A stretch of 8,631 bases of DNA from Chromobacteriaceae bacterium. Its GTDB lineage: Bacteria; Pseudomonadota; Gammaproteobacteria; Burkholderiales; Aquaspirillaceae. The stretch lies in the NCBI GenBank assembly GCA_030151505.1, contig JASLDQ010000354.1, forward strand, positions 1 to 8,631. The letters are read 5' to 3'. Under the pieces are notes generated by a model. It was given only the letters and a program-made list of their open reading frames with translations. It ran no database searches and was not told where the DNA came from. Of this stretch, positions 7,634 through 8,631 are shown in pieces. The stretch's first letter is position 1. Each line of letters starts with the position of its first letter. The position numbers and the translations under genes are program-made.

Positions 7634-8433
7634 GAGATTTGCGGTCCTTCGATGTAGGCATAGGCCGAGTGGTTGTGAATCGACTCGAAGTTTTCGGAAG
7701 ACACCCGGTAATGCGCGATGCGTTCATCCGCGCCAAGCGCCACCGCGATGTCCCGCACCAGGTCTTCGACAAACTTCGGATTGTCGTAGGCACGCTCGGT
7801 GACGTACTTCTCATCCGGGCGCTTGAGCAGCCCCCACAGCTCGCACGAAGCACTTTGCTCGGCGATGGCGATCAGGTCTTCGGTCGGCAGGTCGGCCCCG
7901 CTGGCCAGGGTCGCCGCAAGGGTGAGGTGCGAACGCTGGTTGTGGGCGCCGTAGCGGGAAATCTCTTTCGAGCAGGGACAGAGGCTGGTGACCGGCACCA
8001 TCACTTGCTGGGTCAAGGTCAGCCGGCCGGCTCGCTGTTCGGCCGTCAGGGTTAGCCGGTAATCCAGCAGGCTTTCCACTCCGGAAACCGGCGCGGCCTT
8101 GCGGACGAAATACGGCATTTCCATCCGGATCATGCCGCTGTCGGCTTCAAGCCGGTCCAACATCGTCTCCATCAAACCACTCAGGCTGGACAAGGACAGC
8201 GGTGCGTCGTGGGCCTGCAGCACTTCCAGAAAACGGGACATGTGCGTGCCTTTCACCTCTGCGGGCAAACGCACGGTCATGTCGATGGTGGCGATCGAGG
8301 GCTGAACCCCGGTTGCAGTCTGCACCATGACGGGATGGGTGATCGACTTCACCCCTACCTGTTGGATCGCCAGGTTGCGCAGATCGGCGCTGGATTGCAC
8401 GTCCGGCAGGAAGAAGGTTTTGGGAGCGTTCAT
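7630..8433 (-). CDS. folE2: GTP cyclohydrolase FolE2 (type IB)
   Basis: A complete 267-residue FolE2-type GTP cyclohydrolase, which converts GTP to 7,8-dihydroneopterin triphosphate, the first step to tetrahydrofolate and other pterins and to queuosine precursors. The family signature [20 protein letters not shown] spans residues 150-169. C152 and H164 are the likely metal ligands, the 12-residue spacing matching the pair known in the Neisseria enzyme; E208 and H253 are candidates for the remaining ligands. The length is normal. The ATG has AGGA six bases upstream, and no other start fits better. It is the promoter-proximal gene and overlaps the FAD oxidoreductase start by four bases. FolE2 is classically a zinc-starvation (Zur) backup for FolE, but I see no Zur-like box upstream. 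The lipid operon context suggests light- or oxidative-stress induction instead. Confidence 0.96.
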   Translation of the reverse strand: MNAPKTFFLPDVQSSADLRNLAIQQVGVKSITHPVMVQTATGVQPSIATIDMTVRLPAEVKGTHMSRFLEVLQAHDAPLSLSSLSGLMETMLDRLEADSGMIRMEMPYFVRKAAPVSGVESLLDYRLTLTAEQRAGRLTLTQQVMVPVTSLCPCSKEISRYGAHNQRSHLTLAATLASGADLPTEDLIAIAEQSASCELWGLLKRPDEKYVTERAYDNPKFVEDLVRDIAVALGADERIAHYRVSSENFESIHNHSAYAYIEGPQIS

Positions 8434-8487
8434 CGCAAATCCTGTATTGAGTGGAGCCGGGGTCTGGCCTATGCCGGTGACCGAAAT

Positions 8488-8513
8488 GCGGCCGATCCAT
8501 TTGGCCCGGCCGC
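8488..8513 (-). other. GC-rich stem-loop in the folE2 leader
   Basis: In the transcript the arms GCGGCC (8513-8508) and GGCCGC (8493-8488) pair perfectly over six G-C/C-G pairs around a 14-nt loop. The stem ends 54 nt before the folE2 ATG and is not followed by a U-tract, so it is not a terminator. It may stabilise the 5' end of the mRNA or be chance in GC-rich DNA. No known riboswitch is recognised. Confidence 0.3.
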
Positions 8514-8540
8514 GACAGCCTGATTAACTTGGCAGACCTT

Positions 8541-8561
8541 GGACAAACAGATAATTTGTCC
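8541..8561. promoter_or_regulatory. perfect inverted repeat GGACAAA-N7-TTTGTCC, candidate operator
   Basis: Seven-base arms ggacaaa (8541-8547) and tttgtcc (8555-8561) are exact inverse complements around the centre cagataa. The spacing between equivalent positions of the arms is 14 bp, somewhat more than one helical turn. The site lies about 110 bp before the folE2 start in a stretch of about 40% GC, flanked by poor matches to sigma70 boxes. This is the geometry of a dimeric regulator site, for example a MerR-family protein such as LitR, though I do not recognise a defined consensus. The repeat is certain; regulator identity is unknown. Confidence 0.5.
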
Positions 8562-8569
8562 TAGTCAAA

Positions 8570-8580
8570 TGTGCGGCACA
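8570..8580. repeat. 11-bp interrupted palindrome TGTGC-g-GCACA
   Basis: Five-base arms tgtgc and gcaca flank a single central base. It lies between the 8541-8561 inverted repeat and the 8589-8600 palindrome, so three dyads follow each other in 60 bp upstream of folE2. It could be part of a composite operator, or chance. Confidence 0.3.
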
Positions 8581-8585
8581 ACCCT

Positions 8586-8614
8586 AGAATACGAACGTAT
8601 CGCACGATTTACAA
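8586..8614 (-). promoter_or_regulatory. possible sigma70-type promoter for the operon
   Basis: On the minus strand TTGTAA (8614-8609, four of six to TTGACA) and TATTCT (8591-8586, four of six to TATAAT) are separated by 17 bp. The palindrome ATACG-AA-CGTAT (8589-8600) lies inside the spacer and overlaps the -10 box. Alternatives on the same strand are TTGTGC, 19 bp, AATTAT (overlapping the 8541-8561 repeat, a MerR-like long spacer) and an orphan TTGACT at 8568-8563. None is strong, which would fit an activated or alternative-sigma promoter. On the plus strand TAGAAT (8585-8590) could serve a divergent gene beyond the window. Confidence 0.25.
8589..8600. repeat. 12-bp palindrome ATACG-AA-CGTAT
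   Basis: Perfect five-base arms around AA in the upstream regulatory region. It overlaps possible -10 elements on both strands (TATTCT minus, TAGAAT plus), a placement expected of a repressor site controlling divergent transcription. The regulator is not identifiable from the sequence. Confidence 0.3.
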
Positions 8615-8631
8615 CATTTTTGTCTTGGACA

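Noticed and set aside
8434..8631. Zur box or folate/THF riboswitch upstream of folE2
   Set aside because: No palindrome resembling a Zur site and no recognisable riboswitch core could be found; the GC-rich hairpin at 8488-8513 matches no class I know.
8434..8631. RpoE-ChrR type ECF promoter
   Set aside because: I looked for the TGATCC-like -35 and a suitably spaced -10 known from the Rhodobacter regulon and did not find a convincing pair on the minus strand.

Overview
The window looks like chromosomal DNA of a GC-rich Gram-negative proteobacterium, most likely a betaproteobacterium. This is judged from protein style, a lipoprotein with a lipobox, and the FolE2 sequence; the genus cannot be fixed from the sequence alone. 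Almost all of it is coding. Nothing suggests a mobile element, CRISPR array, tRNA or rRNA.

Layout: positions 2-457 (+) hold the C-terminal part of a short-chain dehydrogenase (SDR) of the CsgA/C-factor type, cut by the left window edge. It converges, with only 10 bp between stop codons, on one long minus-strand operon that fills positions 468-8433. In transcription order the nine genes are: folE2 (GTP cyclohydrolase of the FolE2 type), a COG2907-type FAD-binding oxidoreductase, a DUF1365 protein, a cyclopropane-fatty-acid-synthase-like SAM methyltransferase, an exported chalcone-isomerase-like protein, a GPH/MFS_2-type transporter, a DUF3833 lipoprotein, a second SDR, and a SnoaL/NTF2-like protein. 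Every junction is a 1-4 nt overlap or a 1-2 nt gap, so the set is almost certainly co-transcribed and translationally coupled. Positions 8434-8631 hold the 5' leader and a relatively AT-rich regulatory zone with several inverted repeats.

Function: the FAD oxidoreductase, DUF1365, CFA-like, chalcone-isomerase-like, DUF3833, SDR and NTF2-like genes form a conserved proteobacterial lipid-modification neighbourhood. From established work, related genes belong to singlet-oxygen (RpoE-ChrR) and light (LitR, a B12-type MerR photosensor) regulons and are linked to methylated and furan-containing membrane fatty acids. In Pseudomonas putida, light-induced genes include a photolyase, a furan-fatty-acid methylase, a cryptochrome-like gene and a folE. 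Here folE2 is hard-wired as the first gene of the lipid operon. My reading (inference) is a light- or photo-oxidative-stress-inducible membrane-lipid remodelling operon with its own pterin/folate supply. The regulator and any photolyase would lie beyond position 8631 and are not visible.
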